Source: Casuarius casuarius (taxonomy: Eukaryota > Chordata > Aves > Casuariiformes > Casuariidae). From it: a DNA stretch of 64,000 bases. The translations under genes and the position numbers were made by a program. The DNA is taken from contig PTFA01000279.1 of assembly GCA_003342895.1 (NCBI GenBank), positions 1,023,500 through 1,087,499 on the forward strand, in the 5' to 3' direction. This document shows, in pieces, positions 63,310-64,000 of this stretch (position 1 is its first letter; the number at the start of each line of letters is the position of its first letter). The notes under the pieces were generated by a model, which worked only from the letters and a program-made list of their open reading frames with translations, made no database searches and had not been told where the DNA came from.

Positions 63310-63357
63310 TTAGTTCTTGAACAAATCAATACAGCTTTGCAGGAGAGAGACATTGTT
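63310..63357 (-). CDS. SNX5: SNX5 last coding exon (C-terminal 15 residues and stop)
   Basis: On the minus strand the intron end tctcttcctttccag is followed by a frame reading NNVSLLQSCIDLFKN and TAA. This is the C-terminal end of sorting nexin 5 (human SNX5 ends in essentially the same residues, with one further Asn in my memory). It forms the tip of the last helix of the BAR domain. SNX5 pairs with SNX1 or SNX2 on endosomes (ESCPE-1) and uses its PX domain to bind cargo such as the cation-independent mannose-6-phosphate receptor for return to the trans-Golgi. The preceding exon should end in the EIKHAR segment but is not found in the last 640 bases of the window, so that intron is longer than that. 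The BANF2 neighbour agrees with human 20p12.1. Confidence 0.85.
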   Translation of the reverse strand, partial: NNVSLLQSCIDLFKN

Positions 63358-64000
63358 CTGGAAAGGAAGAGAATTAATTTCAGATAAGTATGACTGATGA
63401 TCTAAACCCTGCCTTCCACAAAAGGAGTAAGATTTCAAAATAGTAGGCCCATCCCAGCATTTTGTAGCCTGTGGCAGTGACTAAAGAAGTTATACTCCAC
63501 AGGCAAGCATTCAAGCAGTAAGTGTCAAGAGCAGGTCATAGAGTTTCCAATCTGCCCCTCACACAAGCCTAACTGACTTTGTTTGTGGAAAGGAAGAGGG
63601 GAAAAAGAGACAAGAGTATTATTTATTTTTAAGTGGGCCACAAACCAAGCAGCGTTGTCAAGCCTTTTTGTGCCACATTCAAGCCTAGCACTGAAGCAGC
63701 TACCTGTAATGAAGTCTTGGGACACCAGAGCTCTTAGAATGGAAAACTAGCTTTTTCTCCTTCAAGGAAGCAGCTGAGCAGAGCTCAAGTCTCAGACATG
63801 TACCTGTTAGCTGCCAGTCCCTGCATTATGGCTGAATAACTGACTGCATGTAATGCAAGTGGCACAATTGTGAGCATCTGTATCCCATCCCACTCCATCT
63901 GGAAGCAATTGGTCTTTCAGTCCCAAGAAATACAAGCATCTAGATTCAGAAGCTTTCCCTTCCCATAGGTACATGCTAGGCAATTTACCCAAGAGATCTG
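63358..64000 (-). other. SNX5: SNX5 last intron, partial
   Basis: Starts at the acceptor of the final SNX5 exon and runs off the window. I looked on the minus strand for a donor preceded by the expected ELEIKHAR codons and found none. No snoRNA could be called; human SNX5 hosts SNORD17 in an intron, probably further right. Confidence 0.7.

Noticed and set aside
63525..63992. Further SNX5 exon in the last 500 bases
   Set aside because: Open frames of 61-66 codons on the minus strand do not contain the expected BAR-domain sequence, and no donor follows an ELEIKHAR-type segment.
1..64000. Endogenous retrovirus or LTR element
   Set aside because: I looked for paired TG...CA long repeats, primer binding sites and gag/pol motifs and saw none. 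The only reverse transcriptase remnants are CR1 LINE.

Overview
This is nuclear DNA from a vertebrate, and the evidence points to a bird. It has a CpG-island promoter interrupted by an assembly gap, GT-AG introns in short conserved genes, AATAAA signals, and a CR1 LINE whose 3' end is of the avian type. It also carries many very old amniote repeats: MIR-like SINEs, decayed CR1 copies and palindromic elements. There is no prokaryotic or organellar gene structure. The long open frames scattered through the window are almost all chance frames in noncoding DNA.

Layout. (1) 0.35-1.5 kb is a GC- and CpG-rich promoter region with a 519-base run of N, a GC box and a ZNF143-type element. By human synteny it is the likely promoter of RRBP1, reading leftward out of the window, or a bidirectional promoter; no coding exon of RRBP1 is visible. 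(2) 9.3-10.6 kb holds a complete two-exon coding sequence for a 90-residue barrier-to-autointegration-factor family protein on the + strand, best matched to BANF2 (BAF-like). (3) 10.6-62.8 kb is a 52-kb gene-poor interval. I can support only repeats there: one 5'-truncated CR1 on the minus strand (36.46-38.11 kb), older CR1 pieces, MIR-type SINEs, two related families of short palindromic elements, microsatellites and one near-perfect 28-base inverted repeat. (4) 62.8-63.36 kb holds the last coding exon and 3' UTR of SNX5 on the minus strand; the rest of SNX5 lies to the right of the window.

The order (RRBP1 promoter) - BANF2(+) - desert - SNX5(-) matches the arrangement I know from human 20p12.1, which supports both gene calls. 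The two genes are unrelated in function: BANF2 is a chromatin/nuclear-envelope factor paralogue and SNX5 an endosomal sorting nexin. I found no convincing new biological system. The most interesting items are the altered DNA-binding loop in BANF2, the palindromic repeat families, the 13-bp-arm inverted repeat at 30.17 kb, and a promoter-like GC-rich patch with a consensus splice donor near 39.3-39.6 kb in the desert.
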